A DNA stretch of 64,000 nt, taken from assembly GCF_900099695.1 (NCBI RefSeq), contig NZ_FNCY01000007.1, positions 62,001-126,000 of the forward strand. The letters are read 5' to 3'. Numbering within the stretch: the stretch's first letter is position 1; each line of letters opens with the position of its first letter. This DNA comes from Propionivibrio dicarboxylicus. GTDB lineage: Bacteria > Pseudomonadota > Gammaproteobacteria > Burkholderiales > Rhodocyclaceae. Of the stretch, positions 38,345 through 46,854 are shown in pieces. The notes below the pieces were generated by a model that worked only from the letters and a program-made list of their open reading frames with translations, ran no database searches and had not been told where the DNA came from. Made by a program: the position numbers and the translations under genes.

Positions 38345-39460
38345 TCAGTCGAGCACGGTCTCCGGCGCGGCGAACGGCAAGGCCAGCGCCTGCGCGACGG
38401 CCGCATGCGTCACCTGGCCCAGCGCCACATTGAGGCCGTGGCGCAGATGTACCGAGGCACGCAAGGCGCCGCGCCAACCGACGTCGGCCAGATCGACGGC
38501 ATGGCCGATGGTGGCGTGACTGAGCGCGAAGGTCGAGGTGCGGGCGACGGCGCCCGGCATGTTGGCGACGCAATAATGCACGACGCCATCGACGACGAAG
38601 GTCGGATCGGCGTGCGTCGTCGGATGCGAGGTCTCGAAACAGCCGCCCTGGTCGATGGCGACATCGACAACGACCGCCCCCCGCTTCATGCGCGCGACCA
38701 TCCCGGCGCTGACCAGCTTGGGCGCGGCGGCACCGGGGACGAGCACACCGCCGATGACGAGATCGGCATCGAGCACCGCTTCCTCGATCGCCTGGGCATT
38801 CGAAAACAGCGTCGTCACCCGGTTGCCGAAAATCAGGTCGAGATGACGCAGCCGATCGACATCCTTATCGATCACTGTCACCCGCGCCCCCATGCCGACG
38901 GCGATTTGCAGCGCGTTGCTGCCGACCGTGCCGGCACCGAGAATGACGACATGCGCCGCCGGCACGCCGGGCACGCCACCGAGCAGCACGCCGCGCCCGC
39001 CGCGCGATTTTTCCAGATGCGCCGCGCCGGCCTGCACGGCCATGCGCCCCGCCACCTCGCTCATCGGCGCCAGCAGCGGCAGTCCGCCGCCCGGGCCGGT
39101 CACCGTCTCGTAGGCGATGCAGACCGCGCCGGACGCCATCAGCGCCGCCGTCAGCGACGGATTCGGCGCCAGGTGGAGGTAGGCGTACAGGATCTGTCCG
39201 CGCCGCAGCCAGGCGTATTCGCTCGGTTGCGGTTCCTTGACCTTGACGATCATCTCCGCCTCGGCGAAGACCGTCGCCGCGTCGTCCACCAGCGTCGCGC
39301 CGGCAGCGCGATAGGCCACATCGTCGAGGTCGATCGCCGCGCCGGCGCCGCGCTCGACCAGCACCGCATGACCGCGCCGGGTCAGTTCGCGCACGCTGGC
39401 CGGGGTCAGCCCGACGCGATATTCGTGGTTCTTGATTTCCCGCGGGATGCCGATTTTCAT
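38345..39460 (-). CDS. ald: Alanine dehydrogenase
   Basis: 371 residues from ATG 39460 with AGGAG seven bases upstream. The N-terminal MKIGIPREIKNHEYRVGLTP is diagnostic. Lys in IVKVKEPQPSEY and His in YAYLHLAPNP are the pyruvate-binding and catalytic residues. The NAD domain has VVILGAGTVGSNALQIAVGMGA, and DVAIDQGGCFETSHPTTH is the second signature. It interconverts L-alanine and pyruvate plus ammonia using NAD. It is divergently transcribed from the PACE transporter gene. Confidence 0.96.
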   Translation of the reverse strand: MKIGIPREIKNHEYRVGLTPASVRELTRRGHAVLVERGAGAAIDLDDVAYRAAGATLVDDAATVFAEAEMIVKVKEPQPSEYAWLRRGQILYAYLHLAPNPSLTAALMASGAVCIAYETVTGPGGGLPLLAPMSEVAGRMAVQAGAAHLEKSRGGRGVLLGGVPGVPAAHVVILGAGTVGSNALQIAVGMGARVTVIDKDVDRLRHLDLIFGNRVTTLFSNAQAIEEAVLDADLVIGGVLVPGAAAPKLVSAGMVARMKRGAVVVDVAIDQGGCFETSHPTTHADPTFVVDGVVHYCVANMPGAVARTSTFALSHATIGHAVDLADVGWRGALRASVHLRHGLNVALGQVTHAAVAQALALPFAAPETVLD

Positions 39461-39592
39461 GACGGTTCTCCTGTTCGTTGGACGCCGGACCGACGGAAAG
39501 TTCCCGCGTGCGCCGGTCGCGCAACGCCCCTCGCCAGCGAAAAGCGCCCCGATCTGGCAAAATGACGGTTGTTTGCTCACGAGCCGTATCGC

Positions 39593-40048
39593 ATGTCCGC
39601 CTCACCGAAACTTCGCTCTCCACTCGACCGCGCCCGTCAGGTTCTGCTTTTTGAACTCGGCGGCATGGTCCTGATCACGCCGCCCTTTGCCTGGGCCAGC
39701 GGCGTGCCGGTGCGCGATTCGCTGGTCCTGCTGGCGATCATCGCCGTCATCGCCAGCGTCTGGAACGCCGTCTACAACACCAGCTTCGACTGGATCGAAG
39801 GTCGGCTGACCGGACGCACGGCGGACCGCCGCCCCTTCCTGCTGCGCATCGCGCACGCGCTCGGCTTCGAAAGCAGCCTGGTGCTGATGACGCTGCCGCT
39901 GGTGATGCACTCGACCGGCATGGGCTGGCTCGACGCCCTGCTCGCCGACATCGCCGTCGCCATCGCCTACGCTTCCTACGCCTTTGTCTTCAACCTCGGC
40001 TACGACCGCGTCTTCCCGATCGCGGCGCAGCCGGCCGACGCGCGCTGA
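39593..40048 (+). CDS. PACE-family efflux transporter (paired bacterial transmembrane domains)
   Basis: 151 residues, four transmembrane helices in two tandem units. Unit 1 has RARQVLLFELGG with the essential glutamate, then WNAVYNTSFDW. Unit 2 has RIAHALGFESSL and YAFVFNLGYDRVFP. These four motifs define proteobacterial antimicrobial compound efflux proteins such as AceI. In unit 1 the usual histidine is glutamine. Family members export biocides such as chlorhexidine or short diamines in the inner membrane. The start at ATG 39593 fits the family length. Transcribed divergently from ald across 132 bases. Confidence 0.88.
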   Translation: MSASPKLRSPLDRARQVLLFELGGMVLITPPFAWASGVPVRDSLVLLAIIAVIASVWNAVYNTSFDWIEGRLTGRTADRRPFLLRIAHALGFESSLVLMTLPLVMHSTGMGWLDALLADIAVAIAYASYAFVFNLGYDRVFPIAAQPADAR

Positions 40049-40076
40049 CCCGGCGCGTTCCCGCCTATTCGCTCCC

Positions 40077-41267
40077 ATGGCAGAACTCATTCTCAAGCCC
40101 GGCAAGGAACGTTCGCTCTTCCGCCGCCATCCCTGGATCTTCGAAGGCTCGGTCGCCCGCCTCAACGGTCGCGCCCGGCCCGGCGACACCGTCGAGGTCA
40201 TCGACGACAACGGCCGCGCCCTGGCGCGCGCCGCCTGGAGCCCGCATTCGCAGATCCGCGCCCGTGTCTGGACCTTCGACACGGCGGCGATCATCGACGA
40301 CGCCTTCTTCAAGCGCCGCGTCGCCGACGCCGTCGCCCGCCGCACGGCAATGCCGCAGCTCGCCGGCCAGGACGGCCAGCGCCTGATCCACGGCGAATCG
40401 GACGGGCTGCCCGGCGTCATCGCCGACCGCTACGGCGACACGATCTGCCTGCAGCTGACCGCCGCCGGCCCGGACAAATGGCGCAAGGCGATCGTTGGCG
40501 CACTCGTCAAGGCGACCGGCGTCGCGCGCATCTACGAACGCTCCGACTCCGACGTGCGCGGCCTCGAAGGACTCGAACCCGTCACCGGCTGGGTGCACGG
40601 CGAAGCCCCCGAGCAGCCGCTGTCGATCGACGAGAATGGCGTGCGGCTCGGCGTCGACGTCATCGGCGGCCACAAGACCGGTTTCTATCTCGACCAGCGC
40701 GATAACCGCCTGCTGACGCGCGATCTCGCCGCCGGCAAGTCGGTACTCAACTGTTTCTGCTACACCGGCGGTTTCTCGCTGCAGGCGCTGGCCGGCGGTG
40801 CCAGCTCGGTGCTCTCGATCGACTCGTCCGGCCCGGCGCTGGCCGGCGCGCGCGCCAACCTGGCGCTCAACCCGCAACTCGATGCCAGCCGCGCCGAATG
40901 GCAGGAAGCCGACGTCTTCGAGGCGCTGCGCGTCTTCCGCAAGGAAGAACGGCGCTTCGACCTGATCGTCCTCGACCCGCCCAAGTTCGCGCCCTCGGCC
41001 GCCCATGCCGAACGCGCCGCCCGCGCCTACAAGGACATCAACCTGCTCGGTTTCCGGCTGCTCAATCCCGGCGGCTACCTGATGACGTATTCATGCTCGG
41101 GCGGCATCGGGCATGAACTCTTCCAGAAAATCGTCGCCGGCGCCGCCGTCGATGCCGGTCGCGACGCGCGCATCCTGCGCCGCTTGGCTGCCGGCCCCGA
41201 CCACCCGATCGCACTGCATTTCCCCGAAGGCGAATACCTCAAGGGCCTGCTGGTCCAGGCCGACTGA
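40077..41267 (+). CDS. rlmI: 23S rRNA m5C1962 methyltransferase RlmI
   Basis: 396 residues from ATG 40077. A PUA domain comes first (LILKPGKERSLFRRHPWIFEGSV). It is followed by the EEHEE-type linker and a Rossmann methyltransferase domain: VLNCFCYTGGFSLQALAGGA is the SAM-binding stretch, DLIVLDPPKFAPSAAH the catalytic DPPKF block, and LMTYSCSGGI contains the catalytic cysteine. GVDVIGGHKTGFYLDQRDNR is specific for the RlmI/YccW group. It modifies the large-subunit rRNA in the cytoplasm. It lies 28 bases after the PACE gene and may be cotranscribed. Confidence 0.94.
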   Translation: MAELILKPGKERSLFRRHPWIFEGSVARLNGRARPGDTVEVIDDNGRALARAAWSPHSQIRARVWTFDTAAIIDDAFFKRRVADAVARRTAMPQLAGQDGQRLIHGESDGLPGVIADRYGDTICLQLTAAGPDKWRKAIVGALVKATGVARIYERSDSDVRGLEGLEPVTGWVHGEAPEQPLSIDENGVRLGVDVIGGHKTGFYLDQRDNRLLTRDLAAGKSVLNCFCYTGGFSLQALAGGASSVLSIDSSGPALAGARANLALNPQLDASRAEWQEADVFEALRVFRKEERRFDLIVLDPPKFAPSAAHAERAARAYKDINLLGFRLLNPGGYLMTYSCSGGIGHELFQKIVAGAAVDAGRDARILRRLAAGPDHPIALHFPEGEYLKGLLVQAD

Positions 41268-41276
41268 GATCGCAAA

Positions 41277-41294
41277 CCGGCGCCGCAGCGCCGG
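41277..41294. terminator. GC hairpin between convergent genes
   Basis: CCGGCGC (41277-41283) and GCGCCGG (41288-41294) form a perfect seven-pair stem with a CGCA loop between the rlmI stop and the end of the epimerase gene. There is no T-tract on either side, so intrinsic termination is doubtful. Confidence 0.3.
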
Positions 41295-41303
41295 CATCGC
41301 CGC

Positions 41304-42557
41304 TCACTCGACGGCGAACAGGCGCCGCAGGTGACGGTCGTAGAGATTGCCGGTGACGCAGCGGGCGATCACGTCCCGATGCCGTTCGAGTGCGGCGAGA
41401 TAGCGCGGCCCCATCTCGGCGGCAACCTTGTAGCCGACGTGGATCAACTGGCGCGCACCGGGATTGAACAGCGGGTTGCCCGGCTCATGCTGCAGCGCCG
41501 CCGCGAATGCCTCGCCCGACCAGTCGGCGACGACATCCGGCGTCGGAAGCGCGGCATGATCGATATCGATGACCGCAGCATAAGGCGCGCACAATTCGTC
41601 CTGGCGGGCATAGGCTTCGGCATAGACTTCGCGGGCCAGCGCCAGGCCGTCGTCACCGGCCAGCGCGAGGCCGATGATTTCCTCGATCCACGACGTACCG
41701 GCCGTCTTGACGTGCAAGCCCTTGTTGTACTTTCGGATCAGCCGCCCCATGACCGGATAGATCGAGAACTTGTCGCTGCCCGAATGCACGCTGAGTTTGA
41801 GCGCCGGCGGCAAACCGAAGTGATCGACGGCGTAATCGATGACGAGGAGATCGGCCTCGAACTCGCGCGCGAAGCGGGCGACGTCGCCGACATAATCGAC
41901 GCCCTTGTTGAAACGCCCGGTGAATTTCGGCGCAATCGTCTGCACCGGCACGCGCAGATCGGCGAGCGACTTGAGGATGAACAGGAGGTCGAGCGGCGTC
42001 TGCGCCTCATCGACCTCGTCCATCGACACCTCGGTGATGAAGTTGCCGGCGCCTTTCTTCTCGGCGATATGACGGAAGATGCGGGCAGCCTCCTGCGTCG
42101 CCAGCAGGAACTTCCGGGCAACCGAGCGCAGGTAGGCTTCATCGACGACGAAGGGATCTTCGATACCGGGAATGGCGATCGTGCCGATCATGGCGCGATG
42201 CGCAGCGACAAAAGCCTCGATATCGGCGTCCGGCGCCGGCTTGCCGATGAAATCGGCGACGTCGAGCGTAAAGAAATCAGACGGTTCGATGAAGCGATCG
42301 ACCGTGCCGAGATTGATGTGATCGGCATCGACGAAGTAGAGGCCGTTATATGCCAAGGACTTAACAGCGGCATCGGCGGCGCGACGTGCATCGGCGGGTT
42401 CGGAGTGAACGATGTTGTGCTCGCGGTTGGACTTGTTCCAGACCGGCGTGATCGCCACGCCAAGTTCCTGCCGCGCTTTCAGAATCGCCGACAGCTGGGC
42501 GACACCCTGATGCGCGAAGCGATCACCGGTACCGAGCGAGTATTTCCCGAGTTGCAT
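41304..42557 (-). CDS. Tagaturonate epimerase-like protein (UxaE family)
   Basis: 417 residues. The N-terminus GKYSLGTGDRFAHQGVAQLSA and the blocks YFVDADHINLGTVDRFI, KLSVHSGSDKFSIYPVM and HVKTAGTSWIEEI match the UxaE family, whose characterised members epimerise D-tagaturonate and D-fructuronate at C3. The His and Asp residues in these blocks (DADH, HSGSDK) are likely metal ligands. No other uronate gene is nearby, so the physiological substrate is uncertain. It follows the alkaline phosphatase gene on the minus strand after 67 bases. The length is shorter than some homologues but no motif seems cut. Confidence 0.78.
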   Translation of the reverse strand: MQLGKYSLGTGDRFAHQGVAQLSAILKARQELGVAITPVWNKSNREHNIVHSEPADARRAADAAVKSLAYNGLYFVDADHINLGTVDRFIEPSDFFTLDVADFIGKPAPDADIEAFVAAHRAMIGTIAIPGIEDPFVVDEAYLRSVARKFLLATQEAARIFRHIAEKKGAGNFITEVSMDEVDEAQTPLDLLFILKSLADLRVPVQTIAPKFTGRFNKGVDYVGDVARFAREFEADLLVIDYAVDHFGLPPALKLSVHSGSDKFSIYPVMGRLIRKYNKGLHVKTAGTSWIEEIIGLALAGDDGLALAREVYAEAYARQDELCAPYAAVIDIDHAALPTPDVVADWSGEAFAAALQHEPGNPLFNPGARQLIHVGYKVAAEMGPRYLAALERHRDVIARCVTGNLYDRHLRRLFAVE

Positions 42558-42624
42558 AGTATTCCCCTTGCAAAAATGCGACCCCGAACACGCCCGGCGC
42601 CGCCTGATTCATCCTAGCCCAGCC

Positions 42625-44019
42625 CTACTGTGAACTCAAACCTCGCTTGCCTGACGGCCGCCGCTGCGGCGTCATCGCATCGCGAATCAGACCGAAAATC
42701 TCGGTGTTGTGCATGAGTCCGCCGACGCGTTCCGATCCCGGCCCGGCACCGAACAGCGCCAGCGGCGCCGCCGTGTGCGTCTGCGTGACGAAGGCGACGC
42801 GCAGGTACGGGCGCAGCACGAAAGCGAGCGAATGCAGCAGGTCGTAGTTGTAGTTGGCGGGGTCGAGCGACTTCACGGTATCGCGCGCGACGGTATCGAG
42901 CTCGGCATCGGTCAGGTCGATCGCGAAATACTGCTTCACCACCTCCCGGATGCGCTCGGGCGCCGGCTTGGTGCCGAGTTCCTTGAGCACGACCTCGAAC
43001 GAGGCGCCGATCCCCGCGATCGCCTTGAAATCGGCGCCGACATACTCCTTGCTCGTCTTACTGTTGCCGATGACCGCCATGCCGCCGGTCTCGTGGTCGG
43101 CGGTGACGAGCACCAGCGTGCCGCGATGCGATTTGGCGAAGTCGATGGCGATGCCGACGGCCTCGTCGAAGGCCAGCGTATCGCGGATCGTCGCCGCCGC
43201 GTCGTTGCGGTGCGCGGCATGATCGATGCGACCGCCTTCGATCATGGCGAAGAAACCCTTCTTGCCAGCCGAAAGGAGTTGCAGGGTTTTGACGGTCATC
43301 TCGGCGAGACTCGGCTCCTGGGTGCGACCACGGTCGAGTTCGAAACTCATGTTGCCCGTATTGAAGAGACCGAGCAGCGGCGTCTGGCCGACCGCCTGCA
43401 TTTCCGCCGCCGTGCTCGCATAGGCGTAGCCAGCGGTACGCGCCTCGGCGATCAGGTCGCGTCCGTCCTTGCGCTTGCCGCCGACGCTCTCGGGCAGGAA
43501 GAACTGCCGGCGTCCGCCCATCAGCACATCGACCCGATGCTGCAACTCCTGCTCGGCCGCCGAGACCTCGTCGGAACGCTTGGCAAGATGCGCGGCGAAG
43601 GCCGCCGGCGTCGCATCGGTGATACCCGAGGTCGTCACCAGGCCGACCGCCTTGCCTTTATCCTGGGCGATTTCAAGCAGCGTCCGCAGCGGCGTCTTGC
43701 CGTCTTCCGCCATGCTGATGGCACCGGCCAGCATGCGCTTGCCGGTGGCGATCTGCCCGGCGGCGGCGGCCGACTCGGTGACCATCGCATCGGCCGTATC
43801 GTTGAGGACGATGGCCGTGTGTCCGGGCGTCATCAGTTCGACCATGCGCAGATCGCGTCCGAGCATCGTGCGACTGTAGAGCAGCGTCGTACCGATCTGC
43901 CCCATCCCCATGCCGTCGCCGATCAGCAGGATGACGTTCTTCGCCTCGCCCGCCAGAACCCCGAAAGACAGCAGCACCGCCCACATCAGTGCCAACGCAC
44001 GCACGACCCAGCCGTTCAT
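42625..44019 (-). CDS. Alkaline phosphatase, PhoA superfamily
   Basis: 464 residues from ATG 44019 with a GGGAG-type ribosome-binding site. VRALALMWAVLLSFGVLAG is a signal peptide. Metal and active-site blocks are present: NVILLIGDGMGMGQI, VTESAAAAGQIATGKR (nucleophile serine, in a TES rather than DS context), EGGRIDHAAHRNDA and LVTADHETGGM, with the last His in TQTHTAAPLALFG. The enzyme releases phosphate from monoesters in the periplasm. No clear Pho box was recognised upstream. A GNAT gene precedes it by 52 bases on the same strand. Confidence 0.92.
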   Translation of the reverse strand: MNGWVVRALALMWAVLLSFGVLAGEAKNVILLIGDGMGMGQIGTTLLYSRTMLGRDLRMVELMTPGHTAIVLNDTADAMVTESAAAAGQIATGKRMLAGAISMAEDGKTPLRTLLEIAQDKGKAVGLVTTSGITDATPAAFAAHLAKRSDEVSAAEQELQHRVDVLMGGRRQFFLPESVGGKRKDGRDLIAEARTAGYAYASTAAEMQAVGQTPLLGLFNTGNMSFELDRGRTQEPSLAEMTVKTLQLLSAGKKGFFAMIEGGRIDHAAHRNDAAATIRDTLAFDEAVGIAIDFAKSHRGTLVLVTADHETGGMAVIGNSKTSKEYVGADFKAIAGIGASFEVVLKELGTKPAPERIREVVKQYFAIDLTDAELDTVARDTVKSLDPANYNYDLLHSLAFVLRPYLRVAFVTQTHTAAPLALFGAGPGSERVGGLMHNTEIFGLIRDAMTPQRRPSGKRGLSSQ

Positions 44020-44071
44020 GACTTCTCCCTGTTTTTCTCGCCCCGCGGGAGGAAGCCGCGGCGCCATGGTT

Positions 44072-44518
44072 TCAGGCGTTGCTTCCTCCGCCGCAAATCA
44101 TCGAAAACCGATGCACATCGTCGCGCCGCGTCCAACCGGCGGCGGCCCAGAAAGCATTGCCGTCGGCATTATTGCGAAATACATCGACATGGGTCTTGTG
44201 GATGCCGAGCCCTTCGAGCGCGGCCAGGCAGCGCGCCACCAGGGCGCTGGCGATGCCCCGGCGCCGGCAATCGGCAGCGACGGCCAGATGGTAGAGCGCG
44301 CCGCGCCGGCCATCGTGGCCAGCCATCAGACAGCCGACGAGGCGCTCGTCCTGTTCGGCGACGAAACTCAGATTGGGATTGCGTTCGAGAAAGCGCGCGA
44401 TCGCCGCCTCGCTGTCGGCGTCGCGCACCGAAACGCCGGGCGTCCGGCGCATCAGGCCGAGCACCGCCTCGTAGTCGGAAAGCATCATCTCGCGCAGCTG
44501 GAAGGTTTCTGGCTTCAT
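44072..44518 (-). CDS. GNAT-family N-acetyltransferase
   Basis: 148 residues. The beginning FQLREMMLSDYEAVLGLMRR is typical of GNAT beta-1/alpha-1. LYHLAVAADCRRRGIASALVARC gives motif A with the pyrophosphate-binding RRRGIA. VFRNNADGNAFWAAAGWTRR is motif B, where the tyrosine often used as general acid is tryptophan (GWTRR). It acetylates an unknown amine or protein N-terminus. It would be first gene of a unit with alkaline phosphatase. A palindrome near 44604 may control it. Confidence 0.85.
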   Translation of the reverse strand: MKPETFQLREMMLSDYEAVLGLMRRTPGVSVRDADSEAAIARFLERNPNLSFVAEQDERLVGCLMAGHDGRRGALYHLAVAADCRRRGIASALVARCLAALEGLGIHKTHVDVFRNNADGNAFWAAAGWTRRDDVHRFSMICGGGSNA

Positions 44519-44590
44519 GGCACCGGCGTCGATAAAGCCGGACGGCCGGCAATGACGCCGTCAATCGCCCGGAAAGCTATTCAGCATCAC

Positions 44591-44611
44591 ACTATACGCC
44601 GATCATCGGCG
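44591..44611 (-). promoter_or_regulatory. Possible -10 box with adjoining operator-like dyad
   Basis: CGCCGAT and ATCGGCG (44597-44603 and 44605-44611) form a perfect 7-1-7 palindrome. Read on the minus strand, TATAGT (complement of 44591-44596) abuts it and lies about 70 bases upstream of the GNAT gene. A repressor site at the promoter of that gene is a reasonable guess; the regulator is unknown. Confidence 0.35.
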
Positions 44612-44658
44612 CAGCGACCGCCGGCATCACCCAATCAGTTGAAACACAAGGCCTTCCC

Positions 44659-44687
44659 TTGACCCGAGAACCGTTTTCAACTAACCT
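44659..44687 (+). promoter_or_regulatory. Probable promoter of the branched-chain amino acid ABC operon
   Basis: TTGACC at 44659-44664 and TAACCT at 44682-44687 are separated by exactly 17 bases. The -35 hexamer matches at five of six positions, the -10 at three or four. The ATG of the binding-protein gene is 54 bases further on. Confidence 0.5.
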
Positions 44688-44740
44688 TTTCCGGTTTTTT
44701 TCCCCCACCCTGCTTTCGTCCGTCCGACGAGGAGATGACA

Positions 44741-45856
44741 ATGCATTCACTGAACCGGTTATCGCTGGCCATGTTGCTGGCAAGCGCACTGGCCGCACCC
44801 GCTTTCGCCGCCGACACCCTGAAGATCGGCATCGCCGGGGCCCATACCGGCGACCTCGCCGCCTACGGCCTGCCGACGCGCGATGCCGCCGAGATGGTCG
44901 CCGCCGACATCAACGCCAAGGGCGGGATCAACGGCAAGAAGGTCGAACTCCTGATGGGCGACGACCAGTGCAAACCGGAAATCGCCACCAACGTCGCCAC
45001 CAAGCTCGTTTCGGAAGGCGTGAACATCGTCATCGGCCACATCTGCTCGGGCGCCACCAAGGCCGCCCTCGGCATCTACAAGAGCGCCAAGGTCACGGTC
45101 ATCAGCCCGTCGGCGACCAACCCGCCGCTGACCAAGAGTGGCGAATACCCGAACTTCTACCGCACCATCGCCGCCGATGACGACCAAGGCGTCGCCGCCG
45201 CGCAGTTCATCGTCGACAAGCTCAACGCCCGCAAGATCGCCGTCATCCATGACAAGGGCGATTACGGCAAAGGCTTCGCCGATTTCTCGAAAGCCGCGAT
45301 CGAAAAGGACGGCAAGGCCAAGGTCGTCATGTACGAAGGCATCCAGACCGGCGCCATGGACTACTCGGCCGTCATCCAGAAGCTGCGCAAGGAAGGCGCC
45401 GATGCCATCATCTTCGGCGGCTACCACCCCGAGGCCTCGAAGCTGATCTCGCAGATGCTCAAGAAGAAGATCAGCATTCCCTTCCTCGGCCCGGACGGCA
45501 TCAAGGGCGACGGCTTCCTGAAGATCGCCGGCAAGGATGCTGAAGGCATCTACGCGACCGGTCCGAAGGACGTTTCGAAGTACCCGGTCAACGCCAAGGC
45601 CCGTAACGACTACAAGGCCAAGTACGGCAAGGAGCCGGGCACCTTCTTCGACCAGGCCTATGCCGCCACGCAGGCCGCGCTCAACGCCGCCAAGGTCGCC
45701 GGCAGCACCGATCCGGAAGCGCTGGCCAAGGCCCTCAAGAGCAGCCCCATCGACACGCCGATCGGCACCATCAAGTTCGACAAGAAGGGTGACGCCGAAG
45801 GCGCCGGCTTCTCGGTGTATCAGGTGAAGAACGGCGCTTTCGCCGAAGTGAAGTAA
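44741..45856 (+). CDS. livK: Branched-chain amino acid ABC transporter, substrate-binding protein
   Basis: 371 residues. ATG 44741 is chosen because GAGGAG at 44729-44734 is six bases upstream; the ATG at 44735 directly touches that site. A signal peptide (SLAMLLASALAAPAFA) precedes the mature protein starting ADTLKIGIAG. HTGDLAAYGLPTRDAAEMVA, GDDQCKPEIATNVA and the paired CKPE/GHICSG cysteines match LivJ/LivK-type proteins with their disulfide. It binds leucine, isoleucine, valine or related ligands in the periplasm. A strong terminator follows, setting it apart from the permease genes. Confidence 0.94.
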   Translation: MHSLNRLSLAMLLASALAAPAFAADTLKIGIAGAHTGDLAAYGLPTRDAAEMVAADINAKGGINGKKVELLMGDDQCKPEIATNVATKLVSEGVNIVIGHICSGATKAALGIYKSAKVTVISPSATNPPLTKSGEYPNFYRTIAADDDQGVAAAQFIVDKLNARKIAVIHDKGDYGKGFADFSKAAIEKDGKAKVVMYEGIQTGAMDYSAVIQKLRKEGADAIIFGGYHPEASKLISQMLKKKISIPFLGPDGIKGDGFLKIAGKDAEGIYATGPKDVSKYPVNAKARNDYKAKYGKEPGTFFDQAYAATQAALNAAKVAGSTDPEALAKALKSSPIDTPIGTIKFDKKGDAEGAGFSVYQVKNGAFAEVK

Positions 45857-45881
45857 GCGCGACACTGATTCGAAACGCATC

Positions 45882-45911
45882 CGGGAGGGGAAACCCCCTC
45901 CCGATTTTTTT
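45882..45911 (+). terminator. Intercistronic intrinsic terminator after livK
   Basis: CGGGAGGGG (45882-45890) pairs perfectly with CCCCTCCCG (45895-45903) across an AAAC loop, followed by A and seven T residues. It lies between the binding-protein gene and the permease gene, so partial read-through would keep the binding protein in excess over the membrane complex. Confidence 0.85.
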
Positions 45912-45941
45912 GACTCTCCCATTTCTCCGACCGCCCACGCC

Positions 45942-46850
45942 ATGGATTACCAGTACCTGCTCGAGCTGTTTTGCGGCGGCGTCGTCAAGGGCAGCCTTTA
46001 TGCCCTGATCGCGCTCGGCTACACGATGGTGTACGGCATCATCCAGCTGATCAATTTCGCCCACGGCGAGATCTACATGATCGGCGCCTTCGTCGCCTTC
46101 ATCGTTGCCGGCATCCTCACCTTCAGCGGCTACAGCGGCCTCTCGGTGCTGCTGCTCGCTGCCATCGTCTCCGTCCTCTACGTCGCCGCCTACGGCTTCA
46201 CGCTCGAGAAGATCGCCTACCGGCCGCTGCGCCACGCGCCGCGCCTGTCGCCGCTGATCAGCGCCATCGGCGCCTCGATCTTCCTGACCAACTACGTACA
46301 GCTCGTGCAGACGCCCGATTTCCTGCCTTTCCCCGAGCTGATCCCCGAATTCGAGTTCATGGCCGACATCTCGAGCCTGCTGAGCTCCGCCGACCTCGTC
46401 ATCCTGGTCGTCACCGCCCTGACCATGATCGCCCTCACCGTGCTGATCAAGTTCACCCGCATCGGCAAGGCGATGCGCGCCACGCAACAGGACATGATCA
46501 TGGCGCGGCTGGTCGGCATCAACGTCGATCGCGTCATTTCCTGGACCTTCATCATCGGCTCGATACTGGCTGCCATCGCCGGCGTGCTGATCGGTTCGCG
46601 CAGCGGCCAGATCAACGCCGCCATCGGCTTCATGGCCGGCATCAAGGCCTTTACCGCCGCCGTGCTGGGCGGCATCGGCAACATCCCCGGCGCCGTGCTC
46701 GGCGGCCTGCTCCTCGGCATCGCCGAGACCTTCGGCGCCGGCTACATCTCGAGCGCCTACGAGGACGTCTTCGCCTTCGCCCTGCTCGTCATCGTCCTCA
46801 CACTGCGCCCTGCCGGCCTGCTCGGCAAAGCGACCAAACAGAAGGTATAA
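45942..46850 (+). CDS. livH: Branched-chain amino acid ABC transporter permease LivH
   Basis: 302 residues, about eight transmembrane helices. GGVVKGSLYALIALGYTMVYG and QLINFAHGEIYMIGAF at the N-terminus are LivH signatures. AMRATQQDMIMARLVGINVDR is the coupling loop that contacts the ATPases, and GGIGNIPGAVLGGLLLGIAE is the last conserved block. It forms the inner-membrane channel with LivM. Read from the transcript that passes the terminator upstream. Confidence 0.95.
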   Translation: MDYQYLLELFCGGVVKGSLYALIALGYTMVYGIIQLINFAHGEIYMIGAFVAFIVAGILTFSGYSGLSVLLLAAIVSVLYVAAYGFTLEKIAYRPLRHAPRLSPLISAIGASIFLTNYVQLVQTPDFLPFPELIPEFEFMADISSLLSSADLVILVVTALTMIALTVLIKFTRIGKAMRATQQDMIMARLVGINVDRVISWTFIIGSILAAIAGVLIGSRSGQINAAIGFMAGIKAFTAAVLGGIGNIPGAVLGGLLLGIAETFGAGYISSAYEDVFAFALLVIVLTLRPAGLLGKATKQKV

Positions 46851-46854
46851 GGCC

